A DNA stretch of 64,000 nucleotides, taken from contig NZ_CP097292.1 of assembly GCF_027595165.1 (NCBI RefSeq), positions 81,400 through 145,399 on the forward strand, read 5' to 3'. Shown piece after piece: positions 28,755 to 38,753 of the stretch (its first letter is position 1; the number at the start of each line of letters is the position of its first letter). Position numbers and translations under genes: made by a program. The notes beneath the pieces were generated by a model. It ran no database searches. It worked only from the letters and a program-made list of their open reading frames with translations, and was not told the DNA's origin. The stretch comes from Providencia sp. PROV188. Its GTDB lineage: Bacteria; Pseudomonadota; Gammaproteobacteria; Enterobacterales; Enterobacteriaceae.

Positions 28755-29485
28755 GGCGTCTCCTGGGCGTGAAGCCACTGTTGTGCCACTTGCTGGCAAT
28801 CGCCCGATGACGCCATACGTTCAATCGCGGTGCGAAGGTGCACGTTGCCATACAGCACATCAAACCCTTGCTCACACCGAAGCACCAGTGCAGGCACTTG
28901 CGTAATGCCATACTGAGCAAAAACGTTAGGGTCAATCTGCACCCCGCCATCCCCGCTGTCTTTGGTCAATTCAAACACCGTACTGGCCGTTTTTCGAAAG
29001 TCATTATCGATTAAGCCATTAATGACACTGGGAATATTCAGTCGATTGGCTTCCGGTAACATCTGTTTGAGTGCCGCTTCAGGAATGGAAAACGAGACAA
29101 AATACACAAACGGACTGTCTTGTTGCGCTTTTACTTGTGCCTCGTTTTGAGCCTCTTGTTGCGACTGTTTTTGTTTCGCCAGAATGTCGTTGATCCAGGC
29201 TTGGTTCTTTGCCGATATCCCGTTAACTTGTGCCGCAGGCGGTGGCGTGGGTATCGATGGCGACGGTAAATCCAGTCGCTGAGGCTCACTCTGCGGTGCA
29301 ACCACCGAAGACGGTTGCGCACGCAACGTCTCTAAAAACGCCTGATCATCCGGTGATACGCTAGCGCCTTCAAGCGCACTCACGCTTTGGTCTCGTAAAG
29401 ATTCTAAGAACTGTTGGTCATCCGTTAAGGCATGACAAGTCGGCGCAAGCAGAACGCTTGCGAACAAAAATAAAAGGGATTTCAT
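28751..29485 (-). CDS. trbC: TrbC periplasmic pilus assembly protein
   Basis: 244 residues with a signal peptide, a Pro/Gln-rich linker and the conserved block FVYFVSFSIPEAALKQML followed by ITQVPALVLRC. In F, TrbC pairs with TraW. The gene is slightly longer than F trbC because of the linker. Confidence 0.9.
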   Translation of the reverse strand: MKSLLFLFASVLLAPTCHALTDDQQFLESLRDQSVSALEGASVSPDDQAFLETLRAQPSSVVAPQSEPQRLDLPSPSIPTPPPAAQVNGISAKNQAWINDILAKQKQSQQEAQNEAQVKAQQDSPFVYFVSFSIPEAALKQMLPEANRLNIPSVINGLIDNDFRKTASTVFELTKDSGDGGVQIDPNVFAQYGITQVPALVLRCEQGFDVLYGNVHLRTAIERMASSGDCQQVAQQWLHAQETP

Positions 29486-29500
29486 GATAAGAACCTCGCG

Positions 29501-30487
29501 TTAGAGGAAAACGCAGTTACGTTTACGCCAGATGAGATACCCAAAGTTTTGGCGACTGTTGGGCGATGCATAGCCAGCTTGCCAACGCATCACCGAGCGA
29601 CCAAACGGGTGGCACTGCGCGGTATCAGGATGCATATTCACCATTTGATACCGATAGCGGTCTTTGGGAATAATCGGAGAAGGGTACGTGTAACACACTT
29701 CCTGATTTTTCCCGACACTGTTCATCACCAACCCTTGCCGATGCAGTTTGAACGCCATGCGTTCAGACAATAAAACGGAGGCGGCCTGTGGACTAAATTG
29801 ATTCGAGGTATAGCCCGTAAACGGATACATACTGCCCTGAGAGCCGGCACACCAAAAAAGGGCATTGAGCGGCTTACTGCCAATGCTGGCAATCGCATCC
29901 GCCGCACACGCACCTTGCGCGATGGGATTTGCAAACACAAAAGCTTCAGGGGCAATGATGGAGGATAACGAGCTGTCATTCCACAAGGGGTCTAGCTCCG
30001 ATAAATAGGCGATATCCATATCACCTCGCTCTAAGCAACCCACCGACGTGATGATATTCAACCAATATGTCAGCGGGTATTTGTACCAATGCACATGGTA
30101 GAATGCCCCTTGGGTTGCAGGCTCATCTTGTGTCCCTTTTCCACCTCCCGCTTTCCCCACATTGAGGTTAAAGCCCCCCAGATTCACCATGCAATACGGT
30201 GACCGTGTCACATCGGTCATGGCAAACGGCTCCCAATAGCCAATCGCCAATCCCACGCGATACAGTATGCCCATCGGGCAAATTTGAATCGGCATGGACG
30301 GATTTTCAGTGTCAGGGGCAATGCCTGGAAACACAGGCACTTTCCCTATGGTCATCGGAAAAAGACAATCCCAACAAATATCGGTGATCGGATTGACAAA
30401 ATTCCCCTCACACAATGCATCTGCCTTCACGGGGGGAGACAGGAAAATACTCCCGAATAAACATAAACTGGTTAACCAAGCTTTCAT
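29501..30487 (-). CDS. traU: TraU mating channel protein
   Basis: 328 residues, close to the 330 of F TraU, with a signal peptide and many conserved cysteines (CWDCLFPMTIG, QICPMGILYRVGLAIGYWEP). TraU is periplasmic and needed more for DNA transfer than for pilus formation. Its ATG overlaps the traW stop. Confidence 0.94.
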   Translation of the reverse strand: MKAWLTSLCLFGSIFLSPPVKADALCEGNFVNPITDICWDCLFPMTIGKVPVFPGIAPDTENPSMPIQICPMGILYRVGLAIGYWEPFAMTDVTRSPYCMVNLGGFNLNVGKAGGGKGTQDEPATQGAFYHVHWYKYPLTYWLNIITSVGCLERGDMDIAYLSELDPLWNDSSLSSIIAPEAFVFANPIAQGACAADAIASIGSKPLNALFWCAGSQGSMYPFTGYTSNQFSPQAASVLLSERMAFKLHRQGLVMNSVGKNQEVCYTYPSPIIPKDRYRYQMVNMHPDTAQCHPFGRSVMRWQAGYASPNSRQNFGYLIWRKRNCVFL

Positions 30488-31119
30488 TAACGCCCCTCCT
30501 GCATCGGTGCAGAGACAATTCTCAGCTTATCGCCTTCCTGTGTGACCACGGCAGGAATGTACCGGATACCAAGTTGCTGCGTTAAGCTGCCCGCTTGGTC
30601 AAAGTAAATGCGCGTATTGAGCTGTTGTGTCGCGGTTTTGATGTTGCCGTTCGTCAGAATGACTTTGTAGCGCAGCGTCGGTGGGGTTTGTGCCTTCATC
30701 CAGGCCACTTGGCGTGGATCATCGGCATCGAGAAAATAAAGCGTTTGCCCCAGTCCGACATGACTTAGCGGATTAATCCGGTCACCCTGACGGGCAAATA
30801 CGGTTCCTTGGTGATCGGCATAATCCCCTTGCACCGTAAAAGTGGGGTCATACCACAGGGTATGTGGCTGTGTGTCTGTCAATAATCCCTCAACCGGGGG
30901 CGGTCGCAAGGTGTTTTCAATCACCCGTTCCTTAAAATCGTGTTGCATTTGAGCCATTTCCCCTGTCGCTTCCAACTGCTTGAGGCGACCTTGAATAAAC
31001 GACAACATACTTTGTTCTTGCACGGGATACACATCACCCCATACGCCTAAATCCTTTGCCCCCCCAATGCAAGGAACGCACAGCAAGAGCGCAAGAGAGA
31101 ATTGCCGTAATCGCTTCAT
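30487..31119 (-). CDS. traW: TraW periplasmic pilus assembly protein
   Basis: 210 residues, the same length as F TraW, with a signal peptide and the motif LGVWGDVYPVQEQSML at the mature start, then a conserved RIYFDQAGSLTQQLGIRYIPAVV near the end. It partners TrbC and TraF/TraH. Confidence 0.92.
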   Translation of the reverse strand: MKRLRQFSLALLLCVPCIGGAKDLGVWGDVYPVQEQSMLSFIQGRLKQLEATGEMAQMQHDFKERVIENTLRPPPVEGLLTDTQPHTLWYDPTFTVQGDYADHQGTVFARQGDRINPLSHVGLGQTLYFLDADDPRQVAWMKAQTPPTLRYKVILTNGNIKTATQQLNTRIYFDQAGSLTQQLGIRYIPAVVTQEGDKLRIVSAPMQEGR

Positions 31120-31127
31120 GCCCCCCC

Positions 31128-31553
31128 CTATTGCGCCATTTTGCTGGCTATCGCCGCCTGAATATCGACGGTAATATCGTCCGCGCCCATCACCACGGCG
31201 GGCGTCACTAAAATCAGGGCGCGGTGCTGCACTTGGTATTCAGACAGGCTTTCACTTAACGCCACCTGAAATCGCTGTGTCGCTTGCGCGATTTGTTGTT
31301 CACTCAGCGGGTTTTCGGCATTAAATTGCTGGGCCATTTGCTGCTGATATTGGTTGACGGTATCGGTCATATCGAACGTGACCGTGACGGGGGATAAGGT
31401 ACGCATCACGAACACCGACACCGCGACACTGAGCCCCAGTCCAATTAACATAAAAAAGCACACCGCTTTTAGGCATTCGCGTTGACGACGCTTGCGGCGA
31501 GGTGAAATTGCCGTGGCGGGCTTTTCGATTAATGCCGTGTTTGAATTTGCCAT
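31128..31553 (-). CDS. trbI: TrbI inner-membrane protein
   Basis: 141 residues: a basic cytoplasmic N-terminus, one membrane segment (about residues 31-52) and a periplasmic coiled domain ending in IDVQAAIASKMAQ. In F it influences pilus outgrowth or retraction. It overlaps the traC end by 25 bases. Confidence 0.85.
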   Translation of the reverse strand: MANSNTALIEKPATAISPRRKRRQRECLKAVCFFMLIGLGLSVAVSVFVMRTLSPVTVTFDMTDTVNQYQQQMAQQFNAENPLSEQQIAQATQRFQVALSESLSEYQVQHRALILVTPAVVMGADDITVDIQAAIASKMAQ

Positions 31554-34240
31554 TGAGATAACCTCTCCATTTCTTGCGGGAATTTATGATTAGCTAATGC
31601 CAATAAGGATGCTTGTTGACTCAAGCCTTCAGCGGCTTTTTCTTCACGGAATTCAAAGTCTTTACCGTCGGTGGAGAACAAGGCACGACTAATCGGGTCG
31701 GTAATGAGCCGGTGATACGACGAACGTCCCGAAATTCGCAACATAAAGGCACTGAAATGCGCATCTTTGGCGGACGGGAAACCTTCGATTACCGCACGCT
31801 CCACGGGGCTGAACTGGTCAGGGTTTTTCTGGTTGTATTTTCGAAAGGCTTCCATGTTTTGCCGCAAGATAATTTTGAACGATGAGTTACTCCACGCCGC
31901 CTTAGCAGCAGCACTGGCCATGTCCCCATCAAAGTCTTCAATCCCTTGCGAGATGGTAATGTACGCGCCGTAGTATTTACGGGCGGTACGATAACCGCCT
32001 TCAATAAAGTCACCGACAAAGCTGCTTTTGTTATCCAGCAATTTCCAGCCTTCATCGATAATGGCGACTTTTTTCACGTTACGCGGAGAAAGGTACATAC
32101 GCTGTTCAATGAAGATCATCATCGAGAACATGACTGCGGCAAGCAGGTCAGGCTTGTTTTGTAAGCCGCCCATTTCCAGTACCGTAAAACGTACCTGCTC
32201 ATTCAGTGCGGGTTTATCACTGTTGAAATACTCACCGTAAATCCCTTGGGTGGTGTATTTCTGCAAGGAGACCACAATTTCTTGCATTTTATTGCGCACC
32301 GTACTTTGTGGATCAAAGTAAGCGCCATCGATTTGGGCCTTAAGATACGCTTGAACATCATCAATCAGCACCTCATTGCCTTTGTGACCACTCGGCGCTT
32401 TACCTTCCCACACCTCTTGCACCGCATTCAGTAAGATGGATTTAGAGGTGTCATCCATATCCCCTGACGGGTTGGTGAGCACTAATAACAAGTCACGGAT
32501 ACTTTCGGCCGCTTCCTTAATATTGACCACGCCAGCAAACGGGTTGAATTTCAGATCTCGAGCATCAACATAGACCCCACCTAAACTGCGGCATAACTCT
32601 TTGTACGAATCCCCCATGTCCAGCACATACGCCCAACCCCCACTGTCCAACACTTGGCGGATCATCGCTTGAATTAAAAACGATTTACCGCCTCCCGACG
32701 TTCCGCACACCGCCATGTTGTAGTTGTCATTACCGAGACCCGACGTTTGATCAAAGATATCCAAGTAGGACAACTGATGGCGGTACGACGGTATGGGTAA
32801 ACCACTTTGACAAATTCGGTTATCGGCCACCACGGGCATTAAATTGGCCACATTAAAAGTCTTCGCCCGCAAGGTGCCACCGGAGCGCACCATGTCCCCC
32901 CATAACCCCTCTTGCATCACAAAGGGGAACATGGCGAGGTAATTACGCAGTTGCATGAACGTCGGGGGACACAAGGTTAACTTATTGGTAGTGTAGGTGT
33001 TCATTAACGCCATTTCGGCTTTCAGCGCTTTGTCATCATCATCCTCACAAAATAAGGTGATACCGTAACTGAAACGCGCTAAGGCAATTTGATTGGCGTC
33101 CAATCCTTCACGTAACTCCCCCCACTCTTTGGCTTTTTTCTTCACCCCTGGCACCCAGTTCACGTACTTGGAGTTGGCCCGCCCGTTATTGGCGACAAAT
33201 TTACTCTTTGCCTCATTCTGGGTTTTGACCAAATCTTCCACATACACCGTCATGCTGATGGCAAAGGGACATGCAACGGTGGATGCGGGGTCAAGCAAAT
33301 TGCTAAGATTATCCCCCGCTTGCCACAAGGCAAACTGGGTCGGGTTTTTCTCCAGCATGTAGTTTAAAATGCGCGTTTTACTCTTTTGCCCTCGCGCGGT
33401 CGATAGTGTCTGATGAATGGCATCGGGTCGAATTTCCAACGTCAGAGAGCGGTCTGCACATTGCTCATTCAAGGATTCGTAAGGGTCAACCTCGGCACTC
33501 GGCAAGGCAATCTGGTCATGCTTAAAGTTACTGAGTTCACGAACCACTTGCAGTAACTGTTTTTCATTCAACTGATTGGCATACAGTTCCGCCGCCGCCA
33601 GTGATTGCTGTACCACACTCAGGGTTTGATTGACCTTTTGCAAGGTAATGGCGTCGGCTTTTTTGTGCTCTTCCGCGTAGATAATAAACAAACGATAATT
33701 ACGCAACGATAACGGCAAATCGAGTTTATTATTAAAGCCTTGCAATGCACCGCGTTCATAGAAAGCGCGAGTGATATGGTTAAATTGAGAGGCCATCTCC
33801 CCCTGCCACCCAAAGTCCTTCAGCCCGTAATCGAGAAGATTGCTCACACATTTACTGCCCAGCAATAACACCGTGAGCGGGATTTTGCGCGGTAGCTTGT
33901 TACGTAAAAAGTAATCCAACGCGTCCACTATTTTATCGTTGGCCCCAATCAGCGGCGTGCACTCCAAGGCAAAGCCAATGGTGGATTTATTGATAAATAA
34001 CCCCGATTTTTCATCGTAATGACGATACGGCAACATGCTACAAAACGACGGGTAATCCATGTCCTCAAGAGCTTCTTCCGCGCGTTTGTTACCATCAGTA
34101 TCACGCCAACTGGTAAAGAGGTTCTTTAATAGCGCTTCTTGCAGGCTCAACGGTTGCGGTTCGTCATCAAAGGCAATCTCTTTTTTATTAGGTAAGAACG
34201 GGGCGACTAACTTATCCAGTAAACTGCGTTTTTCGTTCAT
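31529..34240 (-). CDS. traC: TraC pilus assembly ATPase (VirB4 type)
   Basis: 903 residues. Walker A GTSGGGKSF lies near residue 508 and a Walker B (VAIIDEGWKLL) near 725. The N-terminal domain (DYPSFCSMLPYRHYDEKSG) is typical of TraC. ATG at 34238-34240 is supported by GGAGGGC about 9 bases before it. TraC powers pilin extraction and pilus assembly at the inner membrane. Confidence 0.95.
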   Translation of the reverse strand: MNEKRSLLDKLVAPFLPNKKEIAFDDEPQPLSLQEALLKNLFTSWRDTDGNKRAEEALEDMDYPSFCSMLPYRHYDEKSGLFINKSTIGFALECTPLIGANDKIVDALDYFLRNKLPRKIPLTVLLLGSKCVSNLLDYGLKDFGWQGEMASQFNHITRAFYERGALQGFNNKLDLPLSLRNYRLFIIYAEEHKKADAITLQKVNQTLSVVQQSLAAAELYANQLNEKQLLQVVRELSNFKHDQIALPSAEVDPYESLNEQCADRSLTLEIRPDAIHQTLSTARGQKSKTRILNYMLEKNPTQFALWQAGDNLSNLLDPASTVACPFAISMTVYVEDLVKTQNEAKSKFVANNGRANSKYVNWVPGVKKKAKEWGELREGLDANQIALARFSYGITLFCEDDDDKALKAEMALMNTYTTNKLTLCPPTFMQLRNYLAMFPFVMQEGLWGDMVRSGGTLRAKTFNVANLMPVVADNRICQSGLPIPSYRHQLSYLDIFDQTSGLGNDNYNMAVCGTSGGGKSFLIQAMIRQVLDSGGWAYVLDMGDSYKELCRSLGGVYVDARDLKFNPFAGVVNIKEAAESIRDLLLVLTNPSGDMDDTSKSILLNAVQEVWEGKAPSGHKGNEVLIDDVQAYLKAQIDGAYFDPQSTVRNKMQEIVVSLQKYTTQGIYGEYFNSDKPALNEQVRFTVLEMGGLQNKPDLLAAVMFSMMIFIEQRMYLSPRNVKKVAIIDEGWKLLDNKSSFVGDFIEGGYRTARKYYGAYITISQGIEDFDGDMASAAAKAAWSNSSFKIILRQNMEAFRKYNQKNPDQFSPVERAVIEGFPSAKDAHFSAFMLRISGRSSYHRLITDPISRALFSTDGKDFEFREEKAAEGLSQQASLLALANHKFPQEMERLSQWQIQTRH

Positions 34241-34242
34241 GG

Positions 34243-34797
34243 TTACTGCGCCCTCCACTCACCGTCTTTGACGACAAAGGACACCACGGCAGGTTGATAT
34301 AAATTATCGTGCTCATCAACCCACGGAGCGACCCATAAACGGGCCGTTGATGTCGGTAATCGTTGAGGTGGCGCCATGCCAATATCCCCCCAAGCCCCCC
34401 ACGGTGTTGAGGTGTCAGTGATAATAGGCATGGAAGGGGCAACTTTTTTCACTGGCGGCTGAGAATGCGCAAAGGCACCCGAGGATGAGACCGACGCCTG
34501 AGCAACGGGACTTTTGGTCTCAACCGGTTTCACCTGACGTGCCAGTGCGGTGATCGTCATCGGCACAATGGGGGTTGCCAACGGCGCTAACCGCGGCAAT
34601 TCTGCTCGCTTTTGCGTTGTTCCTCCTAACGTCTGCGATTTTCCAAGGGGGGACGTTTGCGCTGAGGCGCGTTGATTAGCCTCTTCCATGGTCATACAGC
34701 TGTCTTGTGCAGTGGCATTACAATCAAAGGAATCTTTCATGCCCGCGGTACAACCGGCGAGCAGGGTTAATGCGCCTAGAACTAGGAGTTTTTTCAT
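34243..34797 (-). CDS. traV: TraV outer-membrane lipoprotein
   Basis: 184 residues with a lipobox (LLAGC, Cys16), the early cysteines of the family (FDCNATAQDSCMTMEEAN) and a C-terminal segment RLWVAPWVDEHDNLYQP. It is the VirB7-like anchor of the TraK-TraB core complex. Confidence 0.9.
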   Translation of the reverse strand: MKKLLVLGALTLLAGCTAGMKDSFDCNATAQDSCMTMEEANQRASAQTSPLGKSQTLGGTTQKRAELPRLAPLATPIVPMTITALARQVKPVETKSPVAQASVSSSGAFAHSQPPVKKVAPSMPIITDTSTPWGAWGDIGMAPPQRLPTSTARLWVAPWVDEHDNLYQPAVVSFVVKDGEWRAQ

Positions 34798-34854
34798 AAA
34801 ATGAACCTTATTGAATACAGAGTTTGAAAAAAGAATGACTGCGAGGAAATTTGA

Positions 34855-34932
34855 CTACGGCTGAGGCATAATCCCCAATTGCTGCATTAATCTTTTGTAT
34901 CGTGCATAGGTTTCAGGATCATGATGTTGCAT
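34855..34932 (-). CDS. Possible very small ORF between rfaH-like gene and traV
   Basis: A 25-codon frame (MQHHDPETYARYKRLMQQLG, ends IMPQP) with protein-like composition. No ribosome site is obvious and an in-frame upstream extension is possible. In F small genes (trbD, trbG) occur between traB and traV. Weak. Confidence 0.25.
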   Translation of the reverse strand: MQHHDPETYARYKRLMQQLGIMPQP

Positions 34933-34991
34933 TAATTCGATATGAGCCAAGTAACAAATGATACGATGAGGTAGTAATGGTGTTGAAATAA

Positions 34992-35483
34992 TTATTTAAT
35001 CGTCTCGAAATTACGGTTATCGACAATTTTAGGGACTTCCCGGTTGAGAATGTTAAGCAGTAATACCGAACGCGCTTCCCCATTCGGTTCACTGTAAATG
35101 GCTCGTACACCTTGATAAACACCATCATAGATGACTACTTCATCCCCTTTTTGCGGGAGTTGCTCACTCACCTCTTTCATGAAGTTCGGCACCATCAGTG
35201 ACGCAATAATTTCATCGGGAACCAATACCGGTAATTTGCCAAAGCGCACAAAGTAATTTACCCCCCGCGTTGAGTTAATGGTTGAGAAGTGAATAAATTC
35301 ATAATCGAACTTCACAAATAAATAGTTTGGAAATAAGGGTTCCATCACTTTCCGTTTGCGGTTTCTCACCATTTTCTCCGCCTCATAACGCGGAGAAAAA
35401 CAGTTCACACCTTGACGTTCAAGGTGTTCAATCGCCCGTAAATCTTGCCCTGTTTTGCAATACAACAAATACCATTTTGCCAT
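34992..35483 (-). CDS. Plasmid-borne RfaH-like transcription elongation factor
   Basis: 163 residues, almost the exact length of E. coli RfaH (162). The NGN domain opens KWYLLYCKTGQDLRAIEHLERQ and contains EPLFPNYLFV and TRGVNYFVRFG; the C-terminal half has GDEVVIYDG and NGEARSVLLL. RfaH (SfrB) is required for F tra expression and loads onto RNA polymerase at ops sites. A perfect ops core lies in the traA leader at 39291-39301, so this copy probably controls its own operon. ATG at 35481-35483 is chosen by alignment with RfaH. F itself relies on the chromosomal gene. Confidence 0.88.
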   Translation of the reverse strand: MAKWYLLYCKTGQDLRAIEHLERQGVNCFSPRYEAEKMVRNRKRKVMEPLFPNYLFVKFDYEFIHFSTINSTRGVNYFVRFGKLPVLVPDEIIASLMVPNFMKEVSEQLPQKGDEVVIYDGVYQGVRAIYSEPNGEARSVLLLNILNREVPKIVDNRNFETIK

Positions 35484-35487
35484 GATG

Positions 35488-35685
35488 TTAATGCCCCTGG
35501 TGTTCTGCATTCAAAACTTGCACAACCCAAATACTCAAGGTGCTGTAAACGGGTAAAAAGAGCACCGTATCCCAACTGACGTTGACACAAACAAACAGCA
35601 ATGCAGGTAGAATGGTCAATAACGTTATCGACAACACCGGCATAGACAGATTGAGTTTTAAGAATTGGATTGGCTTTTTCATCAA
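35488..35685 (-). CDS. Small membrane protein between traB and the rfaH-like gene
   Basis: 65 residues, two hydrophobic segments (about residues 15-35 and 40-57). It lies where F has traP/trbD. Its stop lies 4 bases before the preferred start of the rfaH-like gene. Family not recognised. Confidence 0.55.
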   Translation of the reverse strand: MMKKPIQFLKLNLSMPVLSITLLTILPALLFVCVNVSWDTVLFLPVYSTLSIWVVQVLNAEHQGH

Positions 35686-35741
35686 TACGACCTGAATGCG
35701 AAAGGTGGATGAAAAGGTCAGAACGGCCTGACCCTCACAAT

Positions 35742-37106
35742 TTATTGTGGTGATGCACCTGTAGGCACGGCATCGCCCAGTGAAATTCGTTCAAGCGCCT
35801 GTTTAGAAACGGAAATGCCATTATTGACGGACTCTTTGAGCGTGGGGGACTCTGAATGACCTTTTTTCGCTTTATTCATCTCTTCAATGAACTTCAGTTG
35901 AAAGCCTTCTTGGAAAACGACCGTCACTTCAACCCCTGCGCCAATCGGTATCACAGGGTGATATTGTTCAGCCCGTTTAATTAAATACTCTGACACCATT
36001 TTGCCTGACTGCTGCACCCCGCCCCCGACACCGCCCCGCGCCACATCACCAAACGAGGTCGTGTTACTGGCCCCCATCCCGACAGAAGTGGAACCCACTT
36101 GAGAAATCCCAGAACCCAGTGCATCAATAAACCCGCCGGCAAACGCATACCCAACCAATTGACCATTGCGAATGACGGGTTCGCCTTTAATCCCATTTTT
36201 CCCCATAAAGGACACATGCCCTTTAAACGGCATATCGACGGTATGCCCTAACAACTTGCAGGATAATCGATCGGTGCGAACTAATCCTCGCTCACTGGAA
36301 ATATCCCCATACACCCCCGCTGTCACCGCACAACCACTCAGGTCGTATTCTTCATCATTCGGCATGATGAGTTTACCAATCAGACGAAATTGCATCGGAG
36401 AAGGGTTACTGTTTCCCGTGACCGACGCATTTGCATCGGCCCCTTCAATGACACTCGCTTTGGCAAAACTGCCTGACGGAATATAAGGCAGCGGCGGCAG
36501 TTCCACGCGAACGTTGTCTTCCTCATACTCAAAGGTCATGGATTCCAAATCTTGCTTCAAGGCAGGATTAATATTGATTTGGGGCTGCCCGACAGGGTAT
36601 TGCCCTGCGGGATAAAACTGGGTTGGCGGCGGAATAATCAGTTGATTCGCCCCCGTATTTAATGTGGGGACTTGCCCGACAGGCAATGACTGTGGTTGAG
36701 GAGCCGGTAATGCGTTATCACCGTGGATCATCCCATTACTCATGTCCGTTAATTGGTCTTGCAATGTCGTTAAATCTTTATCCTGCTGCTCAATTTTGTC
36801 GCGATAGGCTTTATTTTCCTGCTCTAGCTTCGCAATCCGCGCATCCACCTGCTTCATCTTCTTATCCACTTGGGATGCCGTTGACTGCAAATCTGCCATC
36901 GCAGATTTACCGACATTCTTATCAAAGGTGGAAGAGACTACGCCAGTCATGTTCGGCGCGGATCTGGCTTGTTGTGAAACCGATTTTTTGGGCGCAGGCG
37001 GTAAGCTCATGTACCACGCGGCCGCACCGACACCCGATAAACCCAGCGCGAGTAACACAAAAATCACTGTCTGTTTGCGTTTTGCTTTCACATTAATGTT
37101 GGCCAT
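35742..37106 (-). CDS. traB: TraB core-complex protein (VirB10 type)
   Basis: 454 residues: an N-terminal membrane segment (about 12-32), a coiled coil (about 60-115), a Pro/Gln-rich stretch, then the VirB10-like domain with LPYIPSGSFAKASVIEGADA and KGHVSFMGKNGIKGE, nearly identical to F TraB. ATG at 37104-37106 gives the MANINVKAKRKQ start. It spans inner and outer membranes and overlaps traK by 14 bases. Confidence 0.95.
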   Translation of the reverse strand: MANINVKAKRKQTVIFVLLALGLSGVGAAAWYMSLPPAPKKSVSQQARSAPNMTGVVSSTFDKNVGKSAMADLQSTASQVDKKMKQVDARIAKLEQENKAYRDKIEQQDKDLTTLQDQLTDMSNGMIHGDNALPAPQPQSLPVGQVPTLNTGANQLIIPPPTQFYPAGQYPVGQPQININPALKQDLESMTFEYEEDNVRVELPPLPYIPSGSFAKASVIEGADANASVTGNSNPSPMQFRLIGKLIMPNDEEYDLSGCAVTAGVYGDISSERGLVRTDRLSCKLLGHTVDMPFKGHVSFMGKNGIKGEPVIRNGQLVGYAFAGGFIDALGSGISQVGSTSVGMGASNTTSFGDVARGGVGGGVQQSGKMVSEYLIKRAEQYHPVIPIGAGVEVTVVFQEGFQLKFIEEMNKAKKGHSESPTLKESVNNGISVSKQALERISLGDAVPTGASPQ

Positions 37107-37866
37107 TATCCACCTCATTACTCACCGTCAACCAGACAGTCGCCGTCGCCCCCGCCAAGACGGTTTCACTGTAAGGGTAAATCACCACAGAACGAACACC
37201 GGATTGATTGAATAAACGCTCTGACAGGGGTTTTGCCACAGAACTGGTATTACGTACATGCAACTGATACACCCGCAAACCGCCCCCATTCCACATGGTA
37301 TCGGCTGAAACGGCATACCCTGACGGCAACTGAAAGTTAGGCATCGCAATCACGGGCGCCTCAACAAACCCGTTCGGCAGCTCACCATTGAGTAAAGCTT
37401 TGTGCAGTTCAATCAGCATTTGAGGGTACGGTAATGAACGCTCCCAGCGTTTCGCTGCGACCTGTGGTGCCGGTTTGTTGGATATCAATTGCAGTACACG
37501 ACCATCGCGTTTTTTCGGCACCGCCACGACAGAAACGGTTAATCCCCCTGCAGTTCTGACATAAAACGTGAACGGCGTCGTTTGTGCCGTCATTAAGACG
37601 ACGCCACCATTCGCAATCCCTGCAGTGCCTTTATTATTACCGTTAATAAACATCCCTTGCGCACTATCGATACCCACCACTCTGTCCCCTGGCACCACCA
37701 AGAGATTGGGTTCACTGTTACTGAATTCCACTTTCACTTGTGCATCCGGCGACACGGGAATTTTGGTGGGAAGCTGGGCGACAGGTTCAGCACTGGCGGG
37801 ATGCAAAACACTGCTAATGAACAACGCTAACAGTGTCCCCATCACCTTGTTACGGTTTGTTTTCAT
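37093..37866 (-). CDS. traK: TraK core-complex protein (VirB9 type)
   Basis: 257 residues with a signal peptide ending ASA, then a beta-rich secretin-like domain (VVGIDSAQGMFINGNNKG, FTFYVRTAGGLTVSVVAVP). ATG at 37864-37866 with GAGGA upstream is preferred. It forms the outer-membrane ring with TraV and TraB. It overlaps traE by 17 bases. Confidence 0.92.
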   Translation of the reverse strand: MKTNRNKVMGTLLALFISSVLHPASAEPVAQLPTKIPVSPDAQVKVEFSNSEPNLLVVPGDRVVGIDSAQGMFINGNNKGTAGIANGGVVLMTAQTTPFTFYVRTAGGLTVSVVAVPKKRDGRVLQLISNKPAPQVAAKRWERSLPYPQMLIELHKALLNGELPNGFVEAPVIAMPNFQLPSGYAVSADTMWNGGGLRVYQLHVRNTSSVAKPLSERLFNQSGVRSVVIYPYSETVLAGATATVWLTVSNEVDNGQH

Positions 37867-38419
37867 CAATGATGTCCTCGAAACTGATGACTTCGGTTAT
37901 GCCGTTTTGATATTTCACATGCAATCGAACTTTTTTGGACTCGGGCAACGCTTCACGCTTACCAATCCACGTTTTCAGCTCACCGTGAATGTCGACAATG
38001 CCATCAACGGGGTAGACTTCCATTTTTGACAGGTAAAATGCGGACGTCACGTTGTTGGCAATCACCTCTTTAGCCTCAAGGACCAAGACATCTTGCATTT
38101 CAGGGCGAGACTCTTTACTCACATATCGCAGTAGCGATTGGTGATTGGCTTTCACGGATTCAGGGCTGACGTTGTAACGCAGATAAATCAGTGACTGCGC
38201 CACTGACTCAAGGTAGTTCGCATCCGCGTGTGAACGCGTCAAGGTAAAGGGGGTGTCGAAAAACATCGGAATGTATGTTTCTTGTCGACTGTTTAATAAA
38301 TCATCTAATCGTAGCCACGCAAAAATATTGCCCGTTAAACTCAAGCCCAACATAAAGGTGAGAGAGACAAACAGTAACGAGGTGTATTTTGTGGCGGACT
38401 TTGCTGCGCTCAGTTTCAT
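37850..38419 (-). CDS. traE: TraE inner-membrane assembly protein
   Basis: 189 residues, one more than F TraE. It has an N-terminal membrane anchor (about 16-36) and a conserved NTF2-like periplasmic domain (DANYLESVAQSLIYLRYNVSP). It is a bitopic component of the pilus assembly machine, usually compared with VirB8. Confidence 0.92.
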   Translation of the reverse strand: MKLSAAKSATKYTSLLFVSLTFMLGLSLTGNIFAWLRLDDLLNSRQETYIPMFFDTPFTLTRSHADANYLESVAQSLIYLRYNVSPESVKANHQSLLRYVSKESRPEMQDVLVLEAKEVIANNVTSAFYLSKMEVYPVDGIVDIHGELKTWIGKREALPESKKVRLHVKYQNGITEVISFEDIIDENKP

Positions 38420-38432
38420 GCAGCCTCCTTCC

Positions 38433-38738
38433 TTACTTTAAATAGAGTCTGAACGCGGATTCAGGGAGAGTTTTGTAAATGCTTTTAAAACAGTAGGCGG
38501 GTAAATACCAATAACAGGCGTTCAGTAACCAGAGACTGCCCCGCCCTTTTTTAAAATACCTCAGTGCATACCAGAGCAACGCGCCAGCCACAAGACCAGC
38601 CATTTCTTGTCCTTCATAAAAGCCCCATAACATGGGGCTTATGAGAACGGCGGCTTCATCATTGGGTAAGGGAAGAATACCGCCTTGCTGGGATAATGTC
38701 TGAGGAAAAAGAAAACGTGCTGCACGTTCATCTTCCAT
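38433..38738 (-). CDS. traL: TraL inner-membrane protein (VirB3 type)
   Basis: 101 residues. A central hydrophobic pair (PMLWGFYEGQEMAGLVAGALLWY) and a short aromatic segment (LNACYWYLPAY) match TraL. ATG at 38736-38738 has AAAGGA upstream. It lies between traA and traE as in F. Confidence 0.88.
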   Translation of the reverse strand: MEDERAARFLFPQTLSQQGGILPLPNDEAAVLISPMLWGFYEGQEMAGLVAGALLWYALRYFKKGRGSLWLLNACYWYLPAYCFKSIYKTLPESAFRLYLK

Positions 38739-38753
38739 CAAAATTATCCTTTA